Origin: Macrocybe gigantea
Lineage: Eukaryota > Basidiomycota > Agaricomycetes > Agaricales > Callistosporiaceae
Direction of reading: 5' to 3'
Assembly: GCA_011319805.1 (NCBI GenBank)
Contig: SJRY01000272.1
Location: forward strand, 62,001-126,000
Length of the DNA stretch: 64,000 bases
The notes under the pieces: model-generated
What the model was told of the DNA's origin: nothing
What the model saw: only the letters and a program-made list of their open reading frames with translations
The model's database searches: none
Position numbers and translations under genes: made by a program
Shown here: piece after piece, positions 48,817-60,830 of the stretch
Numbering within the stretch: position 1 is the stretch's first letter
Layout of the letters: each line of letters opens with the position of its first letter

Positions 48817-49237
48817 GATGGAGAGCCATCCCTATCCGTCTTTCATCGCCGCTCGACTAGTCTATTTTTGTCATTTATATATCCTGGTATCACGATTTCT
48901 ACCAATGACAATCTGTACACGGACTCCACCACCAAGAATTTCAATTTGGTTTTGTGCAAGTAAGCATAATATTCTTTCATGTCTTCGTGAAAAGAGATGC
49001 ATTCTGCTTGATCGATTCGATCCCTATCCTATATGTGTGCCATCAAGGTGAACCGCCCACGCTATGCAGCATGATTGTAGTAAAAGCAATGAAGTACAGT
49101 TGGTTGTCGCATAATGCATATCAGACTAGCGCTGGCTGGGATCTCGTGCAATGTGTTCGGGACTGCGATGCTCGTCCTGAGCGACTCGTTTGCCATTCAG
49201 TACGACATGGCGTCGCCACATAGACTCTGTGATGATA
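48817..49237. other. Intergenic region between convergent genes
   Basis: 3' flanks of the DUF4048-like gene and the acidic repeat gene. No other content recognised. Confidence 0.5.
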
Positions 49238-49669
49238 TCATAGCCGTCTTATAACGATATCAGGAAAAAAGAGAGCATGCCCGACAGGAAAAAGATGCCC
49301 ACCTGTACCCGACTCTTCGTCTTCTTCCACCTCCTCATCTTCACTGCTGATTCTATCCAGGTCAACGAATCGACTAAGCAGTGATCGTTTATGGCGATGC
49401 TCCTCATGCTCCTCCTCCTCATCTTCGCTGCTGATTCTATCCAGGTCAATGAATCGACTAGCTAGCAGTCGTTTATAGTGATGCTCATCGTCCTCGTCCT
49501 CGTCCTCTTCCTCCTCTTCGTCTCCATCCTCTTCTTGTCCAACGTTACGGGTGTCCTGGTCCTTGATAGGGTCAGAACTGGGTATTTGCTCCTCTTCCCC
49601 TTTAGCATCATGCATCATAGTGTCTGGCCCCTCTTGATGGCCTGCGTGGTGGTCGTCGATGTCCGACAT
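49238..49669 (-). CDS. Acidic protein with internal 28-residue tandem repeat
   Basis: Family not recognised with confidence. Single open frame from the ATG at 49669 (MSDIDDHHAGHQEGPDTMMH), 143 residues, extremely acidic (EEDGDEEEEEDEDEDDEHH). Two tandem units: KRLLASRFIDLDRISSEDEE and KRSLLSRFVDLDRISSEDEE, each followed by EEHEEH- or EVEEDE-type tails. The acid-rich context and the SRF(I/V)DLD core faintly recall the N-terminus of SPT5-like proteins, but no NGN or KOW domain is present. It may continue through an intron beyond ESG (a gtacag donor lies there). It is divergent from GWT1 with about 105 bp between starts. Confidence 0.45.
   Translation of the reverse strand: MSDIDDHHAGHQEGPDTMMHDAKGEEEQIPSSDPIKDQDTRNVGQEEDGDEEEEEDEDEDDEHHYKRLLASRFIDLDRISSEDEEEEHEEHRHKRSLLSRFVDLDRISSEDEEVEEDEESGTGGHLFPVGHALFFPDIVIRRL
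49334..49501. repeat. 84-bp tandem duplication inside the acidic gene
   Basis: The 10-mer ttctatccag starts at 49351 and again at 49435, giving an 84-bp period (28 codons, frame preserved). The flanking sequence gtcaa(c/t)gaatcgact is also shared. The two units differ by several substitutions. Confidence 0.8.
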
Positions 49670-49774
49670 GGATGTGGTTCAAGGCGAAGGAGCAGAGTGT
49701 GGATCTAAGGTACACTGTACTGTATTATACTTAGTTTGTGTATTGATCAGGTGATTCACTTGCCTCTGCTCGCC

Positions 49775-51897
49775 ATGGCAGACGACTACAAGACCGCCAA
49801 AGAGGCTTTTGTCTCGGGCACGACGGGTTCCAGTGTCCTCCATGTCAACGTGATCTCTTTCGTGTCGCTAGTGAGCATCTCCTCGGTTCATCCATTCGCA
49901 ACGAACGACTCAAACGCTTGGCAGTGCTCGCTCGCACTCCATTCGACGCTCCAGACGCGTTCCTCGCGATACACCGCCCGTCCCGTACCCTTTTTCATTT
50001 CATTCCTGACCCTTGTTATCCCGCTGCTCCTCTCCATGACGCTTTTCGCGCACCGGCCCTTCCTTCTTTCCATTCTCCTCTTCTTGCCCACCGGCTTCGT
50101 GCTCTATGCATTCCCGCGAACCGAGGCCGGTACGCCACTGCCCAGTCCGATTCAGATTCCACCATCCCCAGTACCGACATCATCGCTCGCTGCCTCTGGT
50201 CCAGGTGACTCGGCCGTTCAGAGTCTCAATTCGTCCGTGAAGCCTTTGGCGCCCCTTACGGTGTATAGGGCCCATATGATCCTCATGACCGTCTTGGCCA
50301 TCCTTGCTGTCGATTTCCGGGTCTTTCCTCGGAGCTTGGCCAAGTGTGAAACGTTTGGAGTCTCACTGGTGAGTTTTGACCTTTCGCCAGAACCGATTTG
50401 CGCTCTCGATAATTTACTCTGTCTGACCGTGCCTGTTCTAATTCCTCCTGTTTTGAAATTCAAAGATGGATCTCGGCGTCGGCTCATTTGTTTTTTCTCA
50501 AGGTCTTGTGTCAGCTATCCCCCTCCTCAAAGATCCGTCATATCTTGCATCCCCACTTTTTCCTAAAGTGTTCTTCACGGCAAAGAAAATACTTCCTGTT
50601 ATCATTCTCGGACTCGTACGTGTCTTGTTAGTCAAAGGAACCGAATACCCTGTGAGTTTAAGTTGCGTTTTCCTTCTAGTGCACTCTCACTCAAAGTGGA
50701 CCATTAGGAACACGTGACTGAGTACGGAACCCATTGGAACTTCTTCCTCACTCTGGCATTCCTCCCCGTGCTTCAAGTCTTTCTGCACCCTCTTATTTTG
50801 CAACTCCATCTTTCCGTCATTGGCGTTCTTGTCGCCATCGGTAAGCCATGCAAAACATAGTTTGAGCTTAAATCTCTGATCGCTGGCTTCAAGCTCATCA
50901 GATTGCGCTCTCTTTCTTCGGCATGGAGGCTTTCATTCTGGCCGATTCGCCTCGGATAGGGTTCATCGCAGCCAACAAGGAAGGCATCATCTCTCTCACA
51001 GGTCAGAGCCTCGCCAGAGCCACTCACAACATCTGGTTCTCATGCCGGCCGTGCAGGTTATCTCTCAATCCATCTGCTCGGCCTCCTCACAGGTGTGCTC
51101 ACCTTGCCTCCGTCTCCCGGTCACTTCCGCCGCTTGCTCAAGACGCTTCGACAATCGCAACCGGCTTTTGTTCGAAAGCGGAGGGACACGGGTCCCAGCA
51201 GCGCCACGCCGTCCAGTCTGGCGACAGCCTCGTCGAATGCCCAACTGGCTTCTGAAACGATCGTTGGCGCATCGGCAGAGCGGCAGAACGACAAGACGGT
51301 CACCGAGCTGTGTGCTTACGCCCTCATCTGGTGGTCGCTTTTGGCCTTGTCAGGTTAGTCGGCGTCGGGGGCGGTGTCTCGAGAAGAATGGTGAGATTTC
51401 GTCTGTAACTTCTTGTAGTCCTATGTACCCATCGTTTTTTTTCTGTGGCAGGTGAATCTTCCCTACATCCTCTGGACAGTCTCGTTCAACACGTCCTTCA
51501 TTCTTTGCTATTTCCTCCTGGATATGTACTTTTATCCGTCACTGTCGCCGCGGTCTTCGCCGTTTTCAAAAGACGCAAAACGTTCTGCCAGTGGAGAGGA
51601 CAAGTATCAGAAGATGAGGGAAGCGCAGATGCAGTATCCAGGCAATCCACCCCAACTTTTAGAGGCGATCAACAAGAACGGACTCGTTATATTCCTTCTT
51701 GTAAGCATTGTATCGGCTAAGGGGGTTTTTCCACTTAACCGGTCATACAGGCCAACGTGCTGACCGGCATCGTCAATCTCGGCATGAAAACGATGTACGC
51801 CTCTGACCTGTCGGCGATGGTCATCCTCAGCGTCTACTCGCTCAGCATCTGCGCTACGGCCTGGAAATTCAGACGACGGAGGATAATACGGTTGTGA
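49775..51897 (+). CDS. GWT1: GPI-anchor biosynthesis inositol acyltransferase GWT1
   Basis: ER multi-pass enzyme that acylates the inositol of glucosaminyl-phosphatidylinositol early in GPI-anchor assembly. Start at 49775: [20 protein letters not shown], the family N-terminus. Then [188 protein letters not shown] and [16 protein letters not shown], stop at 51895-51897. Around ten hydrophobic segments. About seven short introns. The motif [10 protein letters not shown] is strongly conserved in GWT1/PIG-W. No frame problem found. Its product would serve GPI proteins such as the GH16 enzyme at 33.7 kb. Confidence 0.94.
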
Positions 51898-52263
51898 TCC
51901 TCTGGGATTCGAAGAGTCTTTGGCAAGTTATGTTTATTTAGATAGAAACCGTACAGTACCCTAGAAATAAGCCTTCTATTCCATTCTACACCAAGTGCTC
52001 AGAACCCGTGCTGTTATTGCCGTCCTGACGTGTCCTCTAGAGTCACCATCAAAGACTTGTGTCGGCACAACTGTAAGTGTTCCTCCGTTCTACCTATCGT
52101 CTCGACGCTCAATGGTAGATCAGCGGACTCGGGAACTTCCTGCGCACGACGGCAGATGAGACAATGGCAGCAAAACAAGATTCGCAACTGCAGCTGCGTC
52201 TCGATATAGAATATGCAGATACATACCAGATAAGATATGGAGTCCGACCCAGATGTCTAACGT
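51898..52263. other. Intergenic region between convergent genes
   Basis: 366 bp between the GWT1 stop and the MET2 stop on the other strand. 3' UTR sequence only. Confidence 0.5.
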
Positions 52264-53740
52264 CTACCAGCTTGTGATATCCACCTCGGCCTCTCCAAAG
52301 ACGCTCGTCTTTTTCACCTCGAATCCCTCTGCCGGCGCCTTCCCGTCCTCCATCTCGCTCTCACACACCTCAGGAAGCTCCCGTTTCAAAAATCGCAGAA
52401 TGTGGGTGTTGATCTGCTCAAACTCGAGGAGAAAGCCATCGTGGCCGTCGGGCGAGGGGATGACGACAAGCTCGGCCTGGGGGATGTGCGCCGCCAGCTC
52501 GCGCTGTTCCGACGTGGTGAAGAGACCGTCCGTCGCGATGCTGATGACCAGAGCGCGCGGTGGAAGCGTCGAGAGGACTTTGGCGAGTGCCTCGGATTCA
52601 CTACCGCCTCCCTCGGCGCGGAGGCGTGCAACGTCGTGTGTGTCCATCTTGCGTGTGATATGGATGTAACAGTTCGCGTCGAAGCGCGCGGTGAACTTGT
52701 CGCCCTGATAGCGGAGGTACGACTGCGCGGAGAAGATCGGCGGTTTCGTTGTGGCGGCGGTGGCGGCCTCGCCAGCGTCTAGCGCATTCTCTTCGGATAA
52801 TGGCGACAACCGGCGCTGCGCGTTCTTCAGACCGTCGTTGTGCAGTGCGAGGGCATCTTCCGGCAGCGTCTTCGGCGACTCGGGAGGGGTGACGATGCCG
52901 CTCCTCGGCAGTTGAGGTTTGCGCCCGAATCTGCTCTCGAACGAGTCGCGAGAGCGATAGGTCAGGAGGGCGCTCATCCTCGCCGCGGCAAGACCGGAGG
53001 CGGGTTGAGAGGTGTAGAACCCGTTCTCGTACGCGGGATCGCTGTATATGCTCTGTCGTTGTGCTTCTCCCCAGCTTATGCACCAAGCCGAGTGTCGGGC
53101 AGAGGTAGCTAAAGGAATGACATGGCGGATGTAGCCTGGCGGTGTGCATAAGGGCCACTCCAGCACCGCCATGCCTCCCATGGACCCGCCGATTGCGACC
53201 GCAACGGATTGCACTCCAAGCGCATCCAACACCAACTTGTGTAACCTGGAGATATATATGAATTGTTTTTCCAAGAGAAGTGCTATGCTTGAAAGCCCTA
53301 CCGGACGTCATCTCTGATCGTTGTCGGAGGGAATTTTGGGCCGTACGGTTTCCCAGTTGTCGGGTTTATCGTTATCGGAGAAGCGGTTCCATATGGCGAA
53401 CCAAGTACGTTCGCGCAAAAAATGAAGAACCGATTCGGATCGAAGGCCTTTCCGCGCCCAATAAGTGGACCCCACCTAGGAGATACAAAAGGGATCAGCA
53501 TTTGAAAAACGATATGTTAATGGACGGCGCAGGATTCCTATGTGCTCACCAGTCTTCGACGTCCGCGCTGCCGGTGAAGGCATGACATATGATCATAACA
53601 TTGTCCTTCGTTTCGTTCAGCGTACCCCATGTCTTGTACGCCACAGGGACTTTCTTGAGCTCAGTGCCACATTCCAAAGTAAAAGTCGGGACTGTATGGT
53701 AACTTTGGTCGATCAACGACGGCAGTGACGCTGTAGCCAT
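52264..53740 (-). CDS. MET2: Homoserine O-acetyltransferase
   Basis: Transfers acetyl from acetyl-CoA to L-homoserine in methionine/cysteine synthesis; alpha/beta hydrolase fold. Three exons. Exon 1 from the ATG at 53740: MATASLPSLIDQSYHTVPTF, VPVAYKTWGTLNETKDNVMI, CHAFTGSADVEDW. Exon 2: WGPLIGRGKAFDPNRFFIFC, ANVLGSPYGTASPITINPTT, FPPTTIRDDVR. Exon 3: KLVLDALGVQSVAVAIGGSM. The nucleophile Ser is in GGSMGG, the acid Asp in SIATDGLF, and the His in SPDGHDGFLLEF. Also QSYLRYQGDKFTARFDANCY and YITRKMD-type KMDTHDVAR. An insert with TPPESPKTLPEDAL is usual in fungal members. The C-terminus ends VFGEAEVDITSW. Complete and in frame. Confidence 0.95.
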
Positions 53741-54631
53741 TCCGAGTCGACGATGGTATAAATTAATGCTAGCACTCGAACGAACGAGAGCAGCACTGGA
53801 CTAGCAAAAGTCGCAGCAAATGTACCGCGGAATGCGGCGTCGGGAGGAGAGGAGCAGACGAGTTGGCTAAAAGTCGCGAAAATCCTGGCGTGACTCGGGC
53901 GATTAGATTAGATCTTGAGATTACGGCATATATCACATGATATGCAAACAGGCCAAAATACTTTCATGAAGGCGTTCGTTCATTTCAGAGCTGTCGCAAG
54001 CACATTCAACTCGATCATTACCGGTGTTTGTTTCGCATGATGATGTTTTGTTAACATTGACCGGAATATCTAGAGCGTTTGGTATGTGATTCTTTTTTTT
54101 TCTTACGAGAACTATCGCTAGCCCAAAGGATGCCAACTTTACGAATTCGGAGAGGTGCCTCCTCGCTGACAGCAAAGATCATTGGCCCTTTCTGGTACAC
54201 TTCTGCCTATAGTGGAAGGAACCGTTAGAGGCCATTGATCGAGAACGGAAAGCTGATGGGCTAAATTCGTTGATACGTGCTGGACAAACGCTGACTGACT
54301 ATTCTTCCGTTAGGTGAAATGGAGTTCCATATATGAGTTGATATTCTGCAGCTGCTCGTGTTTGCACACTTCATAAAACCGAGAAGTTGAAGTGGCTCCA
54401 CATCTGCAGAGTCTCCACCGGGACGATGCGTGACCCTGTACATAAGTCGAACTCCCTGGCCTTACGAAGCGGTGTCGGGTGCTAGAAATGTAGGAAGGGA
54501 TCACGCCTATATCGGCATCGAGTCGTTACTAGCTCCGGGCTGTAGTTGTCAGCCTCGCAAGAGAGTCAGCCGCCGCCGGAAAAACTCAAAAGAGCAGATG
54601 ATCGTGATGGGCGACCTTCCATCGAATCAGC
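53741..54631. other. Intergenic region, 0.9 kb
   Basis: Divergent promoter region between MET2 (minus) and the membrane orphan (plus). A T-run lies at about 54091-54100. No gene supported. Confidence 0.5.
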
Positions 54632-55489
54632 ATGTCGACAATCCGCTGCGTTCTATCCGCCATCTTTGTCCGCTCTACCCTTCCGACCCTTGATACGTAC
54701 AACGCATCGACCCCGCTCGAAACTATCCCTGGTCAGCCACTCACCTCTCCGTTCGAACCACGTCCGACGAACCTACGCCAAATCGTTCCTTCAGAAGTCC
54801 CAACTTTTCCAACACTGGCGATTTTCATGCTCCTGTCATGTGGAGCTGGCGTGGTCCTCGCCGATCTTTCTCATTTCCTGATAGCCGAGATTGACGGTTT
54901 GACCACCATAGCAAGAAGGAATATGGGTGCGATGAAAATCTCGCACCTCGTTGCCCGATTCCGCATGAATGAACCAACTGGCCAGGCCTCTGAGGATCTT
55001 GACGATGTGGAAAATGATACTCCTCTCCCATTTCCTGGAACGTTGGGTCCCGGCTTTGACTCTAATCGGCCATCATCGAACGAAAGCATGGATCGCCTAT
55101 ACTGCTCCGCTATATTCGCCATGATATCGACGCTCTTAGCATCCCTCCCAATGTTCATACTTATGGATTTCGCTATCCTGCTGTACGTATCGGTACTGTG
55201 CTGGGAGTCGGTCTCGAGACGTCTGCGAGACCGTCAACCCCAATCCTCTTCCATATGTATGTCACGAGGCCTCACAAAGATTGAATATCTCCTCATTCAC
55301 CTTTTAAGATCTTCGTTCGCTCGCGACCTGATCAGATCGTTGCCCACTATTCCTGGGAATGTATTTCCGTCACCAACTGAACGTACCACTGAAGAAAATG
55401 ACAGAGAACTCACACCGACCACGCCACAGGCAGAAACATATCCAATCGCCTTGGACTTTGCACTGGGGAAAGCCCCCGAAGGAACATAA
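54632..55489 (+). CDS. Orphan membrane protein, intronless
   Basis: Family not recognised. A single uninterrupted 285-codon frame from ATG 54632 to the stop at 55487-55489, unusual among intron-rich neighbours. A possible signal anchor or propeptide region comes first (MSTIRCVLSAIFVRSTLPTL). A clear membrane span is LAIFMLLSCGAGVVLADLSH. The loop DDVENDTPLPFPGTLGPGFD is acidic and Pro-rich. Two adjacent hydrophobic stretches follow (YCSAIFAMISTLLASLPMFI, LMDFAILLYVSVLCWE), then a basic/Ser region and an acidic tail (TERTTEENDRELTPTTPQAE). Probably three membrane spans. No catalytic motif seen. Confidence 0.6.
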   Translation: MSTIRCVLSAIFVRSTLPTLDTYNASTPLETIPGQPLTSPFEPRPTNLRQIVPSEVPTFPTLAIFMLLSCGAGVVLADLSHFLIAEIDGLTTIARRNMGAMKISHLVARFRMNEPTGQASEDLDDVENDTPLPFPGTLGPGFDSNRPSSNESMDRLYCSAIFAMISTLLASLPMFILMDFAILLYVSVLCWESVSRRLRDRQPQSSSICMSRGLTKIEYLLIHLLRSSFARDLIRSLPTIPGNVFPSPTERTTEENDRELTPTTPQAETYPIALDFALGKAPEGT

Positions 55490-55802
55490 GGAAGCGGTGA
55501 AGGCGAACTTAACGAGTTAACGATGTTCCGTGCTTGCACGGCATCCCAACTACGTTGCCCCGTTGGCAAAGATCCTGGCATGCAATTAGCTACACATCTC
55601 TATCGCAGTCTTCGTTGGTGGCAAATTACATAGATACACTTTCGGATACATGAGCGAAGTAATTGACTAGAGTCTTGTAAATGTTGAACAAATGGTCAAA
55701 ACAGTAGGTTTCGTGTGAAGATGTGAAGATTACATGGTTAAAGACGAGATTGAAAATATCACCGCTTCGAGAGTGAAAGTTTGAACTTTTCATAGAACGG
55801 GG
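55490..55802. other. Intergenic region between convergent genes
   Basis: 3' flanks of the membrane orphan and the RdRP gene. Nothing else recognised. Confidence 0.5.
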
Positions 55803-58800
55803 TTATGACAGATTTGCGTTGTCCCAATGCCGCGGCTTTGATATCGCACAGTTCGCGCATTGCCATGTTCCATGGAAAGCGCGACCATTTTTGCCTCCCT
55901 TGAATCCCTTCGTTTCGTTCTCCTGCAAATCGTATACAAATGCATACGATGCCCGAAGCCGCGCTAACGTCGCCTCGTCGTCGATGGTTTGGAGCTGGTC
56001 CAGCTCAGGCAGTGACCAAAATTTCTTCGACAGCGTGCGGAGAATGTCTTGCCGCTGCTCAATCGGAAGGGTCGTGAAGGACTCTTTCTTCCCTCGGCCC
56101 TTGATCTTCCACCTGTGCTCCTGGTACATTGCTGCAACGTGCTCAGCAATCAAGGACAGATCCCTCTTCTTCAGCCTGGCCATCTCAGGCGAGAGGCGCT
56201 CGACCTTTTGGACTGCAGTGAGCCACGGCCGCCTCAAATCTGGGTCGTCGGCCGAATCAAGGTCTGTGAATAGTTCATCGATCCTTATGAGCGCGATCCG
56301 GCGTTCCTCTCTTGCTGCTTCCAACAACACGTCCATGATGAACTCTCCCTTGATAAACTCGTTCTTTTTGCGGCTCAGGTACGTAGCGTTGCTCTTGTCG
56401 AATTTCTTCTCGTCGAGTTTCTTCGTCTTTGCCTTCCAACGCGGTCCGAGCGGGTGTTCGTATTTCTTCGCATCTTCCTGGTAGGTCTTTGGAAGGATGC
56501 GGTCTCCAGTCTTTGCACCGTCGAGAACTCGGCAGAAGCTGAATGAAATAAGAATTTCAGGTTAGCTGTGGAATTGGAAAGTTGATCTGACACATACATG
56601 TATGCCAAGCGGATCGTCCGAGGATGACTGTAACCAAGGTGATACATGGCATTGTCGTGCATCGAGGAGTATTTTCCAACAATGGTTGTATCACGCAATG
56701 AGCCAAGGAGGAATCGTTGCATTTCTTGCATCTTCTCAACAGGTAGTTTTGATTCGACGCGTTCCATAAATGAATTGACCTTTTCATTGTGTGGAGAAAA
56801 GCATTTGTCGACTCCGAGCGGTTCCTTAGAGTACTTCAGATCAGCGTTGGTGAAATTGGAGACGATGTCATGATCCCATATTGCAACCGCCGTGTCGCCA
56901 TCGTAGTCGCCTGACAGCGAGAAATCAAGAAGGGACACGTGAGTTCCAATAAACCTTTACCTCCAGCAAGTAGAGAAAGCAGTCGTCGCTCGTCCTGGAC
57001 AGAACAAATGATTACACCAGCATAGTATTGCAATTCCGCGTGATCGACAGCCCTAAACTGGATGAAACACGATTGAGTATTGCAACGATTCAATCATTGT
57101 ATGAAAAGTTACCTTCAGGACATCAGTTGGGACTTTGCATGGATTCCTCGTGAGCTAGGGATAAGTTAGACGTTGAACGGTCTCTCTGTTATTCCACCGT
57201 ACCAGAACATCTCCAACTATCGTATCGGTGAGAAGACCATCATTCCCCATTAAATTTCGCTGGGGAGATTTCATGTAAATTTCACCAGGACCTAAAACAT
57301 TGCATGGATCTACCAGCCAAAAGTTCATTTCATTCAACTAAATGAGCTGCAAAACACCATACCGGGAACTACAAATGCGCTCAAGCTACAAGGCACTTGA
57401 TAGCGAAATTTGGCCGCCCGTGATTTGATCCTGGCCGTCACGATTTGTTTCAGTTTTTCCCTAAGAATCGCGCAGCTTCCTGGTTCAAATCCCGAGTCCA
57501 GCAGCACCATTACTGTTTCTTCTAGTGATGAGGGACATCCGGAGATCTGATCTGCCCACCAAGCGGACGATCGTTGGTCGACGGCTGCGTCAAATCCAGA
57601 GTCGAGCCCGTCTTCATCCTCCTCAAGGTCGTCCTCTGTTCCATCTTGAAAGCGATGTCCCAAACCTCTGACTCGGGCCTCTCCACCTGCCTCGCGAACT
57701 TCCTCATGAAGAAGACTCCTCCAGCCCGTTCAACGTTTGCCCATAAATTCAGCATCGCATCCGGGCCCTCCCATGTCGTGAGCCCTTCGACAATCTCTGT
57801 CAAGCTTTTCCGTAGGAAATTTTCGAAAACGCGGTGAGGAACTCCATTTTCGGCAAGGTTTATGATCATCTCGGTATTGATACATGCAGGCGTCCGCATG
57901 TGACAAGTTCGTAGAATATCGATTGTCGTCTGAGCAAGGTCAAGTTTTCGGTCGTGCGGATAGCGTATCTTCGTCTGTGAAGGCCTCACAAAGACGGTGC
58001 TGTCAGTGTGCTTCAGATTATCGACATGCCGCCGTTCCAACAGCATGCCCTAGTTTGGTCAGAATTGAAGTCAGATGTACTGTTATATCCGCACCTTTTC
58101 TCCCCGAAGCCGAAATTGAAAAGCTGTCGGGTAGGGATCGCACTTTAGCGATCTCCAAATTGCCATATGTACAGAGCGGTCGGCGAAACCGCATCCGTCT
58201 GTCATATCGGAGCCTTGGGCAGATTCTATGATGAAAAATAATGTTGATCGACAGATGATTGAAAGCCATTGAACTGACTGACCGATGTCATCTTCGTGGT
58301 GAATGTTTTCAGCCTTGATGATTGGACCCGGCACGAGGTCGAAAGGCCCAAGGCGAACCTGGCAGCCCACTTCGTCATGGACTAGCTTGCGGTCAGCAAA
58401 TACAAAGCTAGGCTCCAGGTTGGAGATAAGTAACTTACTTGTTTCGAGTTCGCCTCAAGCGGGTTGTGCCAGTCCAAGAATTCAACCAGGGACAGTCCCT
58501 CATATTTGTTCGGGAGAATAGCGCCCGCCTCGTAGGCTTCGTTTGTTTGGAAGAGGAATACGGTCTCGTCTTTGGCATAGAACGACCGAAAGACACGACC
58601 CCATATGACAAACGGCTTGATGAAGAAGCTGACGAGATCACTGTCAGTTTTTCTCTTTTTCGCTGTGGATTCCGAGTAGAGAATCGAAGTAGGAATCTTG
58701 ATGCGGATGAATTTTTTGGAGCCAAAGCGACGAGTAAACCTACAGGATGCGCCAGGTGTGCACCAGTCCAGTGAGACTCGGTACCCGTCGTCGGACAGCT

Positions 58801-59691
58801 GGAGTTTTCCCCGAAATTCGACCTTGCCGCCATACCATCCTGGATTTGCCTCGCTGTTGCCTAATCCAGCGAATTCATCGACTGAGAGCGCCTTTTCCTC
58901 CCTGTCGAGCTCTTCCCATGGAGACTAAAAAAAATCCATGAGATCGCAGTTCTAGAAAACAGTAAGAATACATACTCGAGCAGCTCTTTCTTGTGCAAAG
59001 GCTGTGTCAAATTTCTCGTCTGAAGAAAGATCCATGGAAAGGAATGTCCTGGCGGTCTCGGGCGCTGACCTCGAGTTGTTTTCAGATAGACTTTTCAACT
59101 TCGGAATCGTAACATCTTCGCTTTTCAGCCGGCCAAGGCTGAGCAGCCTGGCGATTTCGTATTGAACACCATAGGGGACTTTCTGAGTGGAAAAGTAGAG
59201 GACAAGGGCATCGGAATGTGCCTGTGTACAATATATGAGCACTGTAGAACTTCAAAGCAAAAAGAATCATGCCGTACTATCAGGTAGGGGTGTTCTTCCG
59301 TTACTGGCATGTCGCCGTCGACCTTTGGGCGTTTCGCAGGTCCAGCCTCACAGGCCGTGCAAATTTCCATAAGGCGGCGCTTGGACAAATTGGACTGGCT
59401 GGATTTACGACGTCCCGAAGAGGCCGAACGAGGAAGATGAATACAGTTGTCTCCCGTTGCGGAAGGAACTGGAGGAAGTGCTTGATGTCCACACGAATGC
59501 GACTCGTCTTTCAAAAAATCTGTCAATGCTAGAAATATAACTAGGAGTGACATTGAATGAACCTGAATCCATTGGGAACAGCGAGATTGAGAACACAAAC
59601 AGAATCTTGGTGCTAAGATTAGATCGCGTTCCCTCAACTTCACACGTGACCGCGTCGTAGAAATTCCCGCGCTCACGGGCAGAGTAACCAT
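55803..59691 (-). CDS. RNA-dependent RNA polymerase (QDE-1/RdRP family, RNA silencing)
   Basis: Cellular RdRP that makes double-stranded RNA for small-RNA silencing. The ORF opens at ATG 59691, but the true start is uncertain. N-terminal exons: LTDFLKDESHSCGHQALPPV, VQYEIARLLSLGRLKSEDVT, SPWEELDREEKALSVDEFAG, WYGGKVEFRGKLQLSDDGYR, VFLFQTNEAYEAGAILPNKY. Core: DMTDGCGFADRSVHMAIWRS, PTAFQFRLRGEKGMLL, VFVRPSQTKIRY, LSAFVVPG, NLMGNDGLLTDTIVGDVLLT, RNPCKVPTDVLK, FRAVDHAELQYYAGVIICSV, and the catalytic GGDYDGDTAVAIWD, assembled across an intron in the Gly codon. All three Asp of DxDGD are present. C-terminus: EERRIALIRIDELFTDLDSA to HWDNANLS, stop at 55803-55805. Around twelve introns with canonical ends; the core reads without frame breaks. 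Confidence 0.92.
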
Positions 59692-60830
59692 AACGCGATG
59701 ATCATGTTCTCATCATGGCTACTTTGAATGGCTTGATAGTAATACAGCATCCTGGCGAGTACTACTGTCACCTTCCCGCCCGCACACTCTTTTTGGTAGA
59801 TATTGATCGCTGTATATGCCACGCGATTTGTACCTTGTTGGATATATATTCCAGTGAGTCTTCCGCCATACATTCTTCTATGCTATCATCCAGCTGGATT
59901 CAGAGGTGCACACTTGGTATTTTTTTTTTTCATTCGTTTTTTTATCTCGTAAACGGCCTCTTTATGAAAAAGAATGCTGAAGTCGCACGACGTTCATGCA
60001 GCAGAGGGTAGACGGGGAAAAAAAGACGCTTATAAACAGGGCGTCTATTGTGTTGTCTGGAACGTTTGTTGCAGCATTGAGCTGGAACGGTCGATGCCAC
60101 CACAGCCATGATGTGTCTTCAGACCCCGCGCTCATGATCTTCATGCCACGGGGCCAGACCTCCACACATCGATGACCGCGACGAACGGAACATAATGAAA
60201 TGCATAACCCCGTGTTACTGAAAGACCCTGGCATCTGGCATGCGCATCTTTGTGATGTGTCCTGTCAACCTTTGATGGATTATGACAGCTCTCTGTGATT
60301 GTCGCAGGTTTTGGTATCTACTCCAAGCATTCCTTGGAACAAAGAACTCGAGAAAGTGTATCAGGGTATGCGCACTTGCTCTGCCTTGAACAAAAGCACA
60401 GTAGGGTACCGATGCTCTCGGCAAGGTGGGTTGACTCATCTCAGGACTCCATTATTGGGGGCTATCTAGTGGCTTCGTTCACGGACACTACATAACGACC
60501 CCATAGGAAAGGTGGCGAATGAATGAGTTGCTAAGGCAAGTGCTTTTCCTCCGTGAATCAAAGCTGTGGTAAGCTCCTGGAAGTGCTTTCGTCGTTGTTA
60601 GCCTTCAATGGCTTCTCAGATTTCTTTTGGCTTGTCTGCAGATCTCGTGCTCATTCCATGACTTTCTATGTTGGCAGTCAACCCCATGGAGGCAATCCGA
60701 GTCTAGCTTGGGGGCACATGATCTTCTGATCAACAAGAAGCTGCTCCGGGTTAGCCGGCTCAGATGTCTGAAATACTCCCTCACGCAACTGTTCTTTCTA
60801 ACCCTAAGGTCTATTTTGCGGCATGTTCTC
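59692..60830. other. Intergenic region between divergent genes
   Basis: 1.1 kb between the RdRP 5' end (minus) and the DUF6534-like gene (plus). Short frames only; presumed promoters. A poly-T run lies at 59920-59930. Confidence 0.45.

Noticed and set aside
57415..57492. Plus-strand ggttcaaatcc, which matches a tRNA B-box
   Set aside because: It lies inside the RdRP coding exon on the other strand, has no proper A-box at the right distance and no foldable acceptor stem.
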